The notes below the pieces were generated by a model that saw only the letters and a program-made list of their open reading frames with translations, searched no databases and was not told the origin of the DNA. The position numbers were made by a program, and so were the translations under genes. DNA of 64,000 bases from Paracoccaceae bacterium (GTDB taxonomy: Bacteria > Pseudomonadota > Alphaproteobacteria > Rhodobacterales > Rhodobacteraceae), in assembly GCA_902512685.1 (NCBI GenBank), contig CABXKH010000002.1:1-64000 (forward strand), written 5' to 3'. Of the stretch, positions 9,240 to 17,854 are shown piece after piece (positions within the stretch are counted from its first letter, which is position 1; each line of letters begins with the position of its first letter).

Positions 9240-9529
9240 TAACCGAGTATTGTTCCAAGCCGCATGGCTGTGCCCATATCGCCATCGACCAACAAGCGCC
9301 CGCCCATAAAGGCGGATGTGGAATCCAAATCGCCCGATAGAATATCGCGAAAGGTTTCGGCGTCCGCACTGAGCGTTACCTCAGTTTCATCGTCACCTGC
9401 CCGTACCCCGTCGGTGTCGATAATAATTGCGCCTTCTCCTGTGATGGAAAATTTGGCTGATCCGTCAAATGTTGTGCCGTCAAGCTTTGCCTTTAAAGCG
9501 GCAACCGCTTCTGCAATCACATCACTCAT
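9239..9529 (-). CDS. SCP2 sterol-binding domain protein
   Basis: A 96-residue protein consisting of one SCP2-like domain: the pattern KFSITGEGAIIIDTDGV followed by EVTLSADAETFRDILSGDLD and a closing GDMGTAMRLG segment is typical. Such small cytoplasmic proteins bind lipids or other hydrophobic ligands; the physiological ligand in bacteria is mostly unknown. It is the first gene of a two-gene unit with the lysophospholipase-like hydrolase, with overlapping stop and start. Confidence 0.88.
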   Translation of the reverse strand: MSDVIAEAVAALKAKLDGTTFDGSAKFSITGEGAIIIDTDGVRAGDDETEVTLSADAETFRDILSGDLDSTSAFMGGRLLVDGDMGTAMRLGTILG

Positions 9530-9847
9530 GGTTTTGGTCTCCTGATAAATATTTCTGGGGTAAAATCCCCAATTCAGCGATCATCTGCAACTGTGCCAGA
9601 TCAAGAACTCAATTTTTAACATCTCTTATTGATTTTGCTAATTTTACCTTTTTTTCTGCACGCGTCAATTGCCTCTGCCGCAAGGTCAACCTGTGCGTGC
9701 AGGCGGGCATGGGCCCCAGCGCGATCTATTCTTGGGCTTTTCCAGGTCAGCTTTTACTATACATCCTTATCGTCACGGCATAGAGATTATTTGCAGTGAT
9801 GCGCCATATCTGGCGCGAGAAAAACACGTGAAAGGGTGAGGCAAAAT
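9530..9847. other. Intergenic region between divergent SCP2 gene and helicase
   Basis: No gene is supported here. It must hold two divergent promoters. A small palindrome, TGGGGTAAAATCCCCA (9556-9571), lies 27 bases upstream of the SCP2 start. The stretch 9780-9840 leads to the helicase, whose start is preceded by GGGTGAGG. Confidence 0.6.
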
Positions 9848-12766
9848 ATGGCGCAACAGGCGCGGATTGTGGCGGTCTTGGGGCCTACCAATACAGGTAA
9901 GACCCATTATGCGATAGAGCGAATGCTGGGCTATCGCAGCGGGGTGATAGGGCTTCCGCTTAGGCTTTTGGCGCGAGAAGTTTATGATAAGATTGTTGCT
10001 ATTCGCGGCCCGTCAGTGGTTGCCTTGTTGACGGGCGAAGAGCGGTTGGTGCCACCGCGGGCCCAATATTGGGTCTGTACCGTCGAAGCCATGCCGCACG
10101 GCATGGGGGCAGATTTTGTCGCGATTGATGAAATTCAGCTTTGTGCTGATCCAGAGCGCGGTCACGTTTTTACCGATCGCCTGCTGCACATGCGCGGCGC
10201 CCAGGAAACGTTGTTTTTGGGGTCAGATACGATGCGGGGGCCGATTTCGGCACTGGTGCCCGAAGCGGAATTTTTGCACCGCAAACGTTTAAGTACCCTG
10301 AGTTATTCGGGGTCAAAAAAGATCAGCCGAATGCCACCCCGTAGTGCAATTGTGGGGTTTTCCGTTGAGGGGGTCTATGCAATTGCTGAACTGATTCGCC
10401 GGCAAAAAGGCGGGGCAGCCGTGGTCATGGGGGCGCTAAGCCCGCGCACCCGCAATGCGCAGGTGGAGCTTTATCAAAACGGAGAAGTGGACTATCTGGT
10501 GGCCACCGATGCGATCGGCATGGGGCTAAACCTAGATGTACATCATGTGGCCTTTTCCGCCCTGAGTAAGTTTGACGGTCGCCGAATGCGCGCATTGGCC
10601 CCCAATGAATTGGCCCAGATCGCAGGCCGGGCAGGGCGCGGCATGGCAGATGGCAGCTTTGGGGTGACGGGTGAAGCGCCGGCATTGGACGAACCCGTTG
10701 CCGAAGCCATTATGGAGCACCGGTTTACGCCTTTAAGGCGGCTTCAATGGCGCAATTCAGTGCTTCAATTTGGCACTCCAGAGCGCTTAATTTCTTCGCT
10801 TGAACAACCTGCGCAAAGCCCTCATTTATTTAAAGCGCGTGAAGCAGATGATCTGATGGCACTAAAAACACTGGTCCAGATACCTGAGCTACGCGGTGCC
10901 GTTCAGGATGCAAACTCGGTACGGTTGCTGTGGGATGTGTGCCGGGTGCCGGATTTTCGTGGCCTTGGTCATGCAGATCATGCCAGCCTGCTGGCTGGTA
11001 TATTTACTTATTTGCACGAAAGGGGCAGTGTTCCAGATGATTGGTTTGCCCGTCAAATCAACCGGATAGATAAAACCGATGGAGATATTGACACCCTATC
11101 AAATCGGCTGGCATTTATTCGCACATGGACCTATGTTGCGCAGCGTTCCGGTTGGGTGCATGACGAAAATCATTGGCGCGGAGCGACGCGCGCTGTAGAA
11201 GACAGGTTATCAGATGCTCTGCATGAGCGTTTGACTCAAAGATTTGTGGATCGGCGGACATCGGTTTTGTTGCGCCGGCTCAAGCAAAAGGAGGCCCTTT
11301 TGGCCGAAGTGAATGATAATGGTGAGGTGACCGTCGAAGGGGAATTCGTTGGTCGGCTCGAAGGATTTAGGTTCCGGCGGGACAAAGACGCCAGCGGACA
11401 AGAAGCAAAAGCAATTCAAGCGGCTTCGCTGCAGGCACTGGCGCCACATTTCCATCTAAAAACTGATCGCTTTTACAATGCGCCCGACACTGAGATTGAT
11501 TTTACCGATCAAGGTGGCCTTATGTGGGGCGAACAGGCCGTTGGAAAGCTGATAGCTGGTGATGACCCCTTAAAGCCAAAAGTGAGTGCTTTTGTGGATG
11601 AAGCCGCCGGCCCAGAGTTGTTGGAAAAAGTCGAGCGCCGCTTAAACCATTTTATCGATCGGAAAATTGCCGCTCTTTTTGATCCGCTGCTGAACCTGCA
11701 GCGTGATGAGACCTTAAACGGTTTGGCGCGCGGTTTTGCCTTTCGTCTGGTCGAAGGTTTTGGCCTACTGCCAAGGGCTGCAGTCGCGGATGATGTCAAG
11801 GCTTTGGATCAGGACGCGCGCGCAAGCCTGCGCAAACATGGCATTCGCTTTGGTCAATTTACCATCTTTATGCCGCTCTTGCTGAAACCTGCGCCGACGC
11901 GTTTGCGTTTGCTGTTATGGTCACTTGCCCAGAAGATTGATGTTTTTCCAGAAGCGCCACCCCCCGGTTTGGTGACTGTTCCAACCGACGAACAGGCGCC
12001 CAAAGGCTCTGATACCATGTCGGGCTATCGTATCGCCGGTGCGCGGGCCATTCGGATCGACATGTTGGAACGGTTGGCCGATTTGCTGCGTGTAGAAGAT
12101 AGCCGCAATGGGTTTGAAGCCAAAGCGGATATGCTGTCTATCACCGGAATGACGCTAGAACAATTTGCGGATTTGATGCAGGGCTTGGGCTATAGTGCTG
12201 ATAAAGGCGAGCGCGAAAAAGTCAAAGCGGCTGCTAAGGTTGATGGCGAAGTGCAACCTGCCGAAGGCTCGCCAAATGAGCCGGCAGATGAGGGTGAAGA
12301 GGCTTTGGATGCAAACAGCGCGCCAGAGCAAGGCGTCGAAGTCTCCGGTGCGATAGATTCGGATGTATCCGTGCCCGCCTTTGATCAGAGCGGCGAGATA
12401 AAAGAAGAGCTGCAACCTGAACAATCCGCTCAGACAGATAGCCCCTCTGACAGTAAGGAAGCGGCCGGTGATGCGGTAAATGCGGACGGCGCTTCGGCGC
12501 CAGAAGATGTCTTGGATGAGCCGGAAAAAGAGGTGTTCTACACCTTTAAATGGGGTCGGCGGCCGCCTCGGCGGGGCGCAAACCACGGCGCAGAAAATTC
12601 AAACTCTTCCGGCAATAAAAAGCCAAGCAAGCGCAAACCAAAGCCAAAAAAACGCCCTGAGTCCACCGGTGCGAAAAAATTTCAGGCCCGGCCGGAAAAG
12701 AAACAAACCATCGATCCAGACAATCCATTTGCCGCGGCCCTCATGGGGCTTAAGACGAAGGAGTAA
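9848..12766 (+). CDS. Suv3-like DExH helicase with basic C-terminal tail
   Basis: A 972-residue superfamily 2 helicase. Walker A is GPTNTGKT at residues 12-19, motif II is DEIQ near residue 97, and motif VI is QIAGRAGRG; the order and the spacing resemble mitochondrial Suv3 RNA helicases, and this alphaproteobacterial group shares their descent. A long acidic linker (about 790-890) precedes a Lys/Arg-rich tail (KKPSKRKPKPKKRPE) that could bind RNA. I take the ATG at 9848, 5 bases after GTGAGG, over the GTG at 9836. Only 2 bases separate it from an S4-domain RNA-binding gene, so a joint role in RNA metabolism is likely. RNA decay is inference from Suv3. Confidence 0.88.
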   Translation: MAQQARIVAVLGPTNTGKTHYAIERMLGYRSGVIGLPLRLLAREVYDKIVAIRGPSVVALLTGEERLVPPRAQYWVCTVEAMPHGMGADFVAIDEIQLCADPERGHVFTDRLLHMRGAQETLFLGSDTMRGPISALVPEAEFLHRKRLSTLSYSGSKKISRMPPRSAIVGFSVEGVYAIAELIRRQKGGAAVVMGALSPRTRNAQVELYQNGEVDYLVATDAIGMGLNLDVHHVAFSALSKFDGRRMRALAPNELAQIAGRAGRGMADGSFGVTGEAPALDEPVAEAIMEHRFTPLRRLQWRNSVLQFGTPERLISSLEQPAQSPHLFKAREADDLMALKTLVQIPELRGAVQDANSVRLLWDVCRVPDFRGLGHADHASLLAGIFTYLHERGSVPDDWFARQINRIDKTDGDIDTLSNRLAFIRTWTYVAQRSGWVHDENHWRGATRAVEDRLSDALHERLTQRFVDRRTSVLLRRLKQKEALLAEVNDNGEVTVEGEFVGRLEGFRFRRDKDASGQEAKAIQAASLQALAPHFHLKTDRFYNAPDTEIDFTDQGGLMWGEQAVGKLIAGDDPLKPKVSAFVDEAAGPELLEKVERRLNHFIDRKIAALFDPLLNLQRDETLNGLARGFAFRLVEGFGLLPRAAVADDVKALDQDARASLRKHGIRFGQFTIFMPLLLKPAPTRLRLLLWSLAQKIDVFPEAPPPGLVTVPTDEQAPKGSDTMSGYRIAGARAIRIDMLERLADLLRVEDSRNGFEAKADMLSITGMTLEQFADLMQGLGYSADKGEREKVKAAAKVDGEVQPAEGSPNEPADEGEEALDANSAPEQGVEVSGAIDSDVSVPAFDQSGEIKEELQPEQSAQTDSPSDSKEAAGDAVNADGASAPEDVLDEPEKEVFYTFKWGRRPPRRGANHGAENSNSSGNKKPSKRKPKPKKRPESTGAKKFQARPEKKQTIDPDNPFAAALMGLKTKE

Positions 12767-12768
12767 TC

Positions 12769-13143
12769 TTGCCGCCCCCTGAGCAGAAACTGCGGATTGA
12801 TAAATGGCTCTGGCATGCGCGATTTTTCAAAACCCGTAGTTTGGCCAGCAAAATTGTTTCTGCAGGACATGCGCGTGTAAATGGCAAAAAAATATCCAAA
12901 TCGGCGACCGCTGTTTGTATCGGTGACCGGTTGCGGTTTGCCCAAGGCAGGATCGAGCGTGAAGTTGAGGTGCTTGGTCTTGGCGAACGTCGAGGACCAG
13001 CTGCTGAGGCGCAAACATTATACCAAGATCACACACCCGTTCAAAAAATTGATCCTCAAGCTCCCCGGTTTGAAGGAAAAGGTCGCCCAACCAAGCAGAA
13101 TCGTCGCAGGACCGGACTTATGCGCGATCAGATGCTTGAATGA
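12769..13143 (+). CDS. S4-domain RNA-binding protein (HslR-like), TTG start
   Basis: A 124-residue protein with an S4 RNA-binding domain at residues 8-70 (RIDKWLWHARFFKTRSLA, then AGHARVNGKK) and a basic tail. This is the organisation of HslR/Hsp15, which in E. coli rescues 50S subunits carrying stalled nascent chains. No ATG is available near the domain; the TTG at 12769 is preceded by AAGGAG at about 7 bases and follows the helicase stop by 2 bases, so it is translationally coupled to it. Confidence 0.88.
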   Translation: MPPPEQKLRIDKWLWHARFFKTRSLASKIVSAGHARVNGKKISKSATAVCIGDRLRFAQGRIEREVEVLGLGERRGPAAEAQTLYQDHTPVQKIDPQAPRFEGKGRPTKQNRRRTGLMRDQMLE

Positions 13144-13198
13144 CGACGAACTGTAGATTAGCTAAGTCGAGAATTGTCTGAGATTTGGATAACCCCCA

Positions 13199-13537
13199 AT
13201 GACCTATATCGTGAATGATAAGTGTATTGCCTGTAAATATACCGACTGCGTAGAAGTCTGCCCGGTCGATTGTTTTTACGAAGGCGAGAATATGTTGGTG
13301 ATCCATCCAGACGAATGCATTGATTGCGGTGTTTGTGAACCAGAGTGCCCCGCAGATGCAATCCGCCCCGACACCGAACCCGATATGGAAGAATGGGTGG
13401 AGTTTAACCGCAAATATGCAGAAATGTGGCCGGTGATTATCACCAAAAAAGATCAGCTTCCAGAGGCCGAAGAGCGCGACGGTGAAACAGGCAAGCTGGA
13501 AAAGTACTTTTCTGAGGCAGCGGGCGAGGGTGGTTAA
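13199..13537 (+). CDS. fdxA: Seven-iron ferredoxin FdxA
   Basis: A 112-residue ferredoxin carrying one [3Fe-4S] and one [4Fe-4S] cluster. Cysteines lie at 9, 12, 17, 21 and 25 ([17 protein letters not shown]) and at 40, 43, 46 and 50 ([11 protein letters not shown]), the standard FdxA set, and the C-terminal extension after about residue 60 is also typical. It is a soluble low-potential electron carrier, partner unknown. It precedes carD in the same orientation, with about 200 bases between, as is common in this order. Confidence 0.95.
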   Translation: MTYIVNDKCIACKYTDCVEVCPVDCFYEGENMLVIHPDECIDCGVCEPECPADAIRPDTEPDMEEWVEFNRKYAEMWPVIITKKDQLPEAEERDGETGKLEKYFSEAAGEGG

Positions 13538-13742
13538 TCTTTGGGGCTGCTAAATTTGTGCGCTGCTAGGAATCAGTCAAATTTTGTGTTATATTCCCAT
13601 CGTAAACTAAATAGCCAATATGGCGGGCAGTCCAAATAGGCTCCGCCTACCACTTTGGTCAGCTGTTGTAGCATCCAGCAGGGGAAAACAAATCCTCTGT
13701 CGGTGTTTTGTCGTCTTAAAGCGACGTAAAAGGGGAAAGTAA

Positions 13743-14252
13743 ATGTCGAAGTCCAAGAAATCCGAGTTCTCTCCAAATGAATATGTGGTGTATCCGGCCC
13801 ATGGTGTGGGAAAAATCGTTTCCATTGAAGAACAAGAAATTGCCGGAATTTCGCTCGAGCTGTTTGTGATTTCTTTTGAAAAGGATAAAATGACCTTGCG
13901 GGTGCCAACGCATAAGGCAACCGAAATTGGCATGCGTGCCCTTAGCTCGCCTGACGTGATCCTCAAAGCCATGACAACCCTGAAGGGCAAGGCCAAGGTA
14001 AAACGCGCAATGTGGTCGCGCCGCGCGCAGGAATATGAGCAAAAGATTAACTCTGGCGACTTGATTGCCATCGCGGAAGTGGTGCGCGATCTGCACCGCA
14101 ACGATGACCAGCGTGAGCAAAGCTATTCCGAGCGTCAGCTATATGAAGCGGCGCTGGAACGTTTGACCCGCGAGGTTGCGGCTGTCGAAGACGGGGATGA
14201 AGCGGCCGCAGTTAAAAAGGTTGATGATGTGCTGGTGTCGCGCGCAGCCTAA
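13743..14252 (+). CDS. carD: CarD/CdnL family RNA polymerase-binding regulator
   Basis: A 169-residue protein with an N-terminal Tudor-like RNA polymerase-interacting domain (residues about 8-65: EYVVYPAHGVGKIVSIEEQE is the hallmark opening) and a helical C-terminal DNA-binding part. Proteins of this family bind the RNA polymerase beta subunit and stabilise open promoter complexes, mainly at rRNA and housekeeping promoters. The ATG at 13743 follows AAAAGGGGAAAG. The upstream 205 bases hold no gene and are presumably its promoter. Confidence 0.94.
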   Translation: MSKSKKSEFSPNEYVVYPAHGVGKIVSIEEQEIAGISLELFVISFEKDKMTLRVPTHKATEIGMRALSSPDVILKAMTTLKGKAKVKRAMWSRRAQEYEQKINSGDLIAIAEVVRDLHRNDDQREQSYSERQLYEAALERLTREVAAVEDGDEAAAVKKVDDVLVSRAA

Positions 14253-14280
14253 GTTTGGCCCATGCGGTGCCCGCAAAAGA

Positions 14281-15042
14281 TTAAGCGCAGGCCAGTAAAA
14301 CTATAAGAGCTGCCAGCTCGGAAAGCTGGCCTGTCGCGCCTAGAATATCGCCGGTTTGACCGCCAATTTTAGCGATTGCGATCCGCGCGAAGGCCCAAGC
14401 CGTTAAAACGGCAAGCGCGCAGGCCAGCACTCCGGAAAACCCACCGAAAACCAATCCTATGAATACGGCCAAGGCAAGGCCCGCATAGGCGGGCTGAAAA
14501 TCGGGCCGTCCGACGCTGTGGGACAGCCCGTCAAGGCGTGCGTGGGGTAGGTTGGCCATCACCACTGCCATAAGGGCGCGGCCAATCACCGCCGCAATTA
14601 TCAATCCGCCAAAGGCAAATTCCGCCTCTAAAAGGCTCACCAAAAGACCCCAGCGCAGGGCAAAAGAGATAACCAATGCCAGCACCCCATAAGTGCCAAT
14701 TGTGCTGTCTTTCATAATTTCAAGGCGGCGGGTCGGATCATGTCCGCCCCAAAGCCCGTCGGCGCTATCGGCCAGTCCGTCTTCATGCATGGCGCCGGTC
14801 AAAACGATCCCTATGGCCAGACCAATGAGCGCCGCCACCATGGGCGGCAGTCCAAGCCAAAGTCCGGCCATGCATCCAAGCCAAACGGCAGCAGCCCAGA
14901 GAACGCCGATGAGCCCATAGGCCCAAACGGCTTCGGCTTGCCGCTCATAGGCATTTTCCGGCACTTTGATCGGTATGCGGGTCAGCAGGCTGAGCGCCAC
15001 CATGAGATCAAGCCGCCAAGTTTTGAGCCAAAGTTGGGACAT
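14281..15042 (-). CDS. cobS: Adenosylcobinamide-GDP ribazoletransferase (cobalamin synthase)
   Basis: Membrane enzyme joining adenosylcobinamide-GDP and alpha-ribazole in the last assembly steps of vitamin B12. The conserved acidic signature HEDGLADSADGLWGG is present, with an Rx(T)LL opening (LSLLTRIPI) and five to seven hydrophobic segments; 253 residues is normal. Divergently transcribed from cobT, which makes the alpha-ribazole phosphate substrate branch, with under 100 bases between the starts. Confidence 0.95.
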   Translation of the reverse strand: MSQLWLKTWRLDLMVALSLLTRIPIKVPENAYERQAEAVWAYGLIGVLWAAAVWLGCMAGLWLGLPPMVAALIGLAIGIVLTGAMHEDGLADSADGLWGGHDPTRRLEIMKDSTIGTYGVLALVISFALRWGLLVSLLEAEFAFGGLIIAAVIGRALMAVVMANLPHARLDGLSHSVGRPDFQPAYAGLALAVFIGLVFGGFSGVLACALAVLTAWAFARIAIAKIGGQTGDILGATGQLSELAALIVLLACA

Positions 15043-15139
15043 GTCGTCTTCAGTCCTAAAGATGCCTTGATTTCGCTTGTTAAGGTTTCTGAGTGTTGTA
15101 CATAGCGTGAGATTGAAGCCAACAACAAGGCAAAAGCAA

Positions 15140-16156
15140 ATGACCGCATCATTTTCATCCCTCGCAGAATTTTCTGCTCTTATTCACCAAGCCCCTTCTA
15201 TAGATGACCAAGCCCTTGAGGCAGCACGGGAACGCAATGGGCAGTTGACCAAACCCCCCGGCGCCTTGGGCCGATTGGAAGATCTGGCGATTTGGTATGC
15301 CGGTTGGCGCGGTACGCCCAAACCGCAACTCAAAGCGCCCCAAGTGGTCATATTTGCCGGCAACCACGGGGTGACGGCCCAAGGCATTTCTGCCTTTCCG
15401 GCCGAAGTCACCGAACAAATGGTGTTGAACTTTAAATCAGGCGGCGCTGCGATCAACCAGCTGTCGTCTTGTTTCGGAGCGCGCCTTGATGTGCATGCGC
15501 TGCAACTGGACAAGCCAACAGCTGATTTCACCCAAGGCCCGGCCATGAGTGAAGAAGAGTGTATTGATGCGCTAAAAACCGGCTGGGCGGCAGTGGATGA
15601 AGCCAGCGACTTACTGGTCACCGGTGAGATGGGCATAGGCAACACCACATCAGCAGCCGCGATTGCGCTGGCCCTTTACGGTGGCTCTGGCGCCGACTGG
15701 GCCGGCCGTGGAACCGGTGTTGATGACGCTGGCCTGTCACGCAAAGCAAAGGTAATTGAGGCAGGTCTTGCCGCCAACCCTCAAGCCGCTGGCAATGGGC
15801 TTGAAGCGCTGCGATGTCTTGGGGGGCGGGAACTGGCGGCCATGGTGGGGGCAATTGCCCATGCGCGGATGCAAAAAATTCCGGTTATACTTGATGGTTT
15901 TATCTGTTCAGCGGCCGCGGCGGCATTGGATCACGCTGTTCCCGGGGCTTTAGATCACGCAGTGGCGGGGCATGTCAGTGCAGAAGGCGCGCATAAGGCG
16001 ATCCTTGAGCAGATCGGTAAAAAGCCACTTCTGTCCATGGAGATGCGGCTGGGCGAAGGCTCTGGTGCGGCGCTGGCAATCAGTATGCTGCAGGCTGCTG
16101 TGGCTTGCCACACAGGCATGGCCACATTTGCCGAAGCTGGGGTTTCCGACGGATAA
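15140..16156 (+). CDS. cobT: Nicotinate-nucleotide:dimethylbenzimidazole phosphoribosyltransferase
   Basis: Transfers phosphoribose from nicotinate mononucleotide to dimethylbenzimidazole to form alpha-ribazole phosphate, the lower ligand precursor of cobalamin. The chain opens with the family features [15 protein letters not shown] and [16 protein letters not shown], contains [13 protein letters not shown], and ends with the catalytic glutamate in [12 protein letters not shown]. The ATG at 15140 is preceded by AAGG at 9 bases; the open frame extends upstream to 15077 but has no family residues there. Its stop lies only 8 bases from the stop of the convergent Lrp-type gene. Confidence 0.95.
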   Translation: MTASFSSLAEFSALIHQAPSIDDQALEAARERNGQLTKPPGALGRLEDLAIWYAGWRGTPKPQLKAPQVVIFAGNHGVTAQGISAFPAEVTEQMVLNFKSGGAAINQLSSCFGARLDVHALQLDKPTADFTQGPAMSEEECIDALKTGWAAVDEASDLLVTGEMGIGNTTSAAAIALALYGGSGADWAGRGTGVDDAGLSRKAKVIEAGLAANPQAAGNGLEALRCLGGRELAAMVGAIAHARMQKIPVILDGFICSAAAAALDHAVPGALDHAVAGHVSAEGAHKAILEQIGKKPLLSMEMRLGEGSGAALAISMLQAAVACHTGMATFAEAGVSDG

Positions 16157-16164
16157 TGCCGTTT

Positions 16165-16623
16165 CTAGCGCGTGGGTAGTGGGGCATCGGCTTTGGTTTG
16201 ATCCATCACGATCCGGCTTTGCACACGCAGCACCATGGGCAGCGGCAAAAGAACATCCTGAACCAATATGTTCAGCCCCTTTAAGCCGCTGCAAAAGACC
16301 CGAAGCATATAATCGGCTTCGCCGGTCAATGTCCAAGCGGCCACAATTTCGGGGCGGGTGCTCAGCATACGGGAAAACGCCCGGCCCTGTTCTGGGCCAT
16401 GCGTGCTTAGTTGTACTTGAATAAAGGCTTGAACCTGTAAACCAAGCTTTTCAGCGTCGACATGGGCGCGATAGCCAGAAATATAGCCTTCAACTTCCAG
16501 CTTTTGACGGCGCCGGGCTGCTTGGCTTGGCGATAGATTTAACAGCTCGCCCAAATCCTGTGCAGTGAGCTGACTGTCATTTTGCACGGCCGCTAGTAAG
16601 GCTTTATCAATGTGATCTATCAT
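16165..16623 (-). CDS. Lrp/AsnC family transcriptional regulator
   Basis: A 152-residue regulator: N-terminal winged helix-turn-helix (residues about 4-60; LLAAVQNDSQLTAQDLGELL, LSPSQAARRRQKLEVEG) and a C-terminal RAM (AsnC ligand-binding) domain (about 70-150). Such proteins form octamers that wrap DNA and sense amino acids. It is divergent from 4-hydroxyphenylpyruvate dioxygenase, and homologues next to that gene are generally thought to control tyrosine or phenylalanine catabolism. A symmetric operator candidate lies between the two genes. Confidence 0.9.
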   Translation of the reverse strand: MIDHIDKALLAAVQNDSQLTAQDLGELLNLSPSQAARRRQKLEVEGYISGYRAHVDAEKLGLQVQAFIQVQLSTHGPEQGRAFSRMLSTRPEIVAAWTLTGEADYMLRVFCSGLKGLNILVQDVLLPLPMVLRVQSRIVMDQTKADAPLPTR

Positions 16624-16660
16624 GCGATAAATTTCCCCTAAAATTTAAAATTATATAAAA

Positions 16661-16731
16661 AATACGCAATAATAAATCAAAGTACACAAATAATTGCGCA
16701 TTTTTTTCAAAATATACGCGTTATTATTGGT
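16661..16731. promoter_or_regulatory. Symmetric operator candidate between Lrp-type gene and hpd
   Basis: An inverted repeat CAATAATAA (16667-16675) / TTATTATTG (16721-16729) has its centre at 16698, and a TGCGCA palindrome at 16695-16700 is centred at almost the same point. Both arms are also preceded by ATACGC. Arm-to-arm distance is 54 bases, about five helical turns, so the elements fall on one face of the helix, as expected for an Lrp octamer. The regulator it would bind is inferred from the adjacent gene. Confidence 0.6.
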
Positions 16732-16759
16732 GTGTAAAATATTGAAAAGGAAGTTTACC

Positions 16760-17854
16760 ATGGGTCCGTTCCCGCATGATGCCCCGAAATCAGAAATTTC
16801 AAAGACCAACCCGATTGGCACCGATGGGTTTGAATTTGTTGAATTTGCGCATCCTGAACCACAAAAACTGCGAGATCTGTTTGCCACGATGGGCTATCAG
16901 TACAGTGCCACACATAAAACCAAAGAAATTGAGCTGTGGCAGCAAGGCGATATTACCTATGTATTGAATGCCCAAACCGATAGCTTTGCCGCAAAGTTTT
17001 CTGCCGAGCATGGCCCCTGCGCGGCCTCGATGGCATGGCGCGTAGCTGATGCCCAGCATGCCTTTGACCATGCGGTAAAATGCGGGGCAAAACCCTTTGA
17101 GGATGCGGGCAAATGCCTGAATGTACCGGCGATTTACGGGATCGGCGGATCATTGATCTATTTTGTTGATCAGTACCGCGATGCCGACCCTTATGGGGAA
17201 GAGTTTGACCGGATTGCCGCACCAAATCCAGCGGGCGTTGGGTTTTATTATCTTGATCATTTGACCCATAATGTCTTTCGGGGAAATATGGACACCTGGT
17301 TTTCCTTTTATAAAAATCTGTTCAATTTTAGGGAAATCCGGTTTTTCGATATAGAAGGAAAATATACCGGACTTTTTAGCCGCGCCTTGACCTCGCCTTG
17401 CGGCCGCATTCGCATTCCGCTTAATGAAGACCGCGGCGAAACCGGCCAAATTGTGGCCTATCTTAAAAAATATAAAGGCGAAGGCATTCAGCATATCGCG
17501 GTTGGCAGCGAAGATATTTATAGCTCAACCGATCAAATTGCTGAAAATGGTTTGCGGTTTATGCCGGCGCCACCTGATGCCTACTACGATCTTAGCCATA
17601 AGCGGGTGGTGGGCCATGAAGAGCCCATCGAGCATATGAAAAAACACGGCATCTTGATTGATGGCGAAGGCGTGGTGGATGGCGGCGAGACGAAAATCTT
17701 GTTGCAGATATTTTCAAAAACCGTGGTAGGCCCGATCTTTTTTGAGTTTATTCAGCGCAAGGGCGAAGACGGATTTGGCGAAGGCAACTTCAAAGCCTTG
17801 TTTGAATCGATCGAACGCGAGCAGATCGCCAATGGAGAGTTGGTGGCCAGTTGA
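16760..17854 (+). CDS. hpd: 4-hydroxyphenylpyruvate dioxygenase
   Basis: Non-haem iron enzyme converting 4-hydroxyphenylpyruvate to homogentisate in tyrosine degradation. The 364-residue chain has two vicinal oxygen chelate halves; the iron ligands are visible as His167 (LDHLTHNV), His245 (IQHIAVGSEDI) and Glu329 (FFEFIQRKG). The ATG at 16760 follows AAAAGGA at about 7 bases; the in-frame ATG at 16694 lies inside the operator region and is rejected. The homogentisate pathway genes are not in the window. The stop abuts the stop of the convergent gene with no spacer, so there is no room for a terminator. Confidence 0.96.
   Translation: MGPFPHDAPKSEISKTNPIGTDGFEFVEFAHPEPQKLRDLFATMGYQYSATHKTKEIELWQQGDITYVLNAQTDSFAAKFSAEHGPCAASMAWRVADAQHAFDHAVKCGAKPFEDAGKCLNVPAIYGIGGSLIYFVDQYRDADPYGEEFDRIAAPNPAGVGFYYLDHLTHNVFRGNMDTWFSFYKNLFNFREIRFFDIEGKYTGLFSRALTSPCGRIRIPLNEDRGETGQIVAYLKKYKGEGIQHIAVGSEDIYSSTDQIAENGLRFMPAPPDAYYDLSHKRVVGHEEPIEHMKKHGILIDGEGVVDGGETKILLQIFSKTVVGPIFFEFIQRKGEDGFGEGNFKALFESIEREQIANGELVAS

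Noticed and set aside
15043..15139. Cobalamin riboswitch between cobS and cobT
   Set aside because: The gap is under 100 bases and lacks the B12-box; too short for the element.
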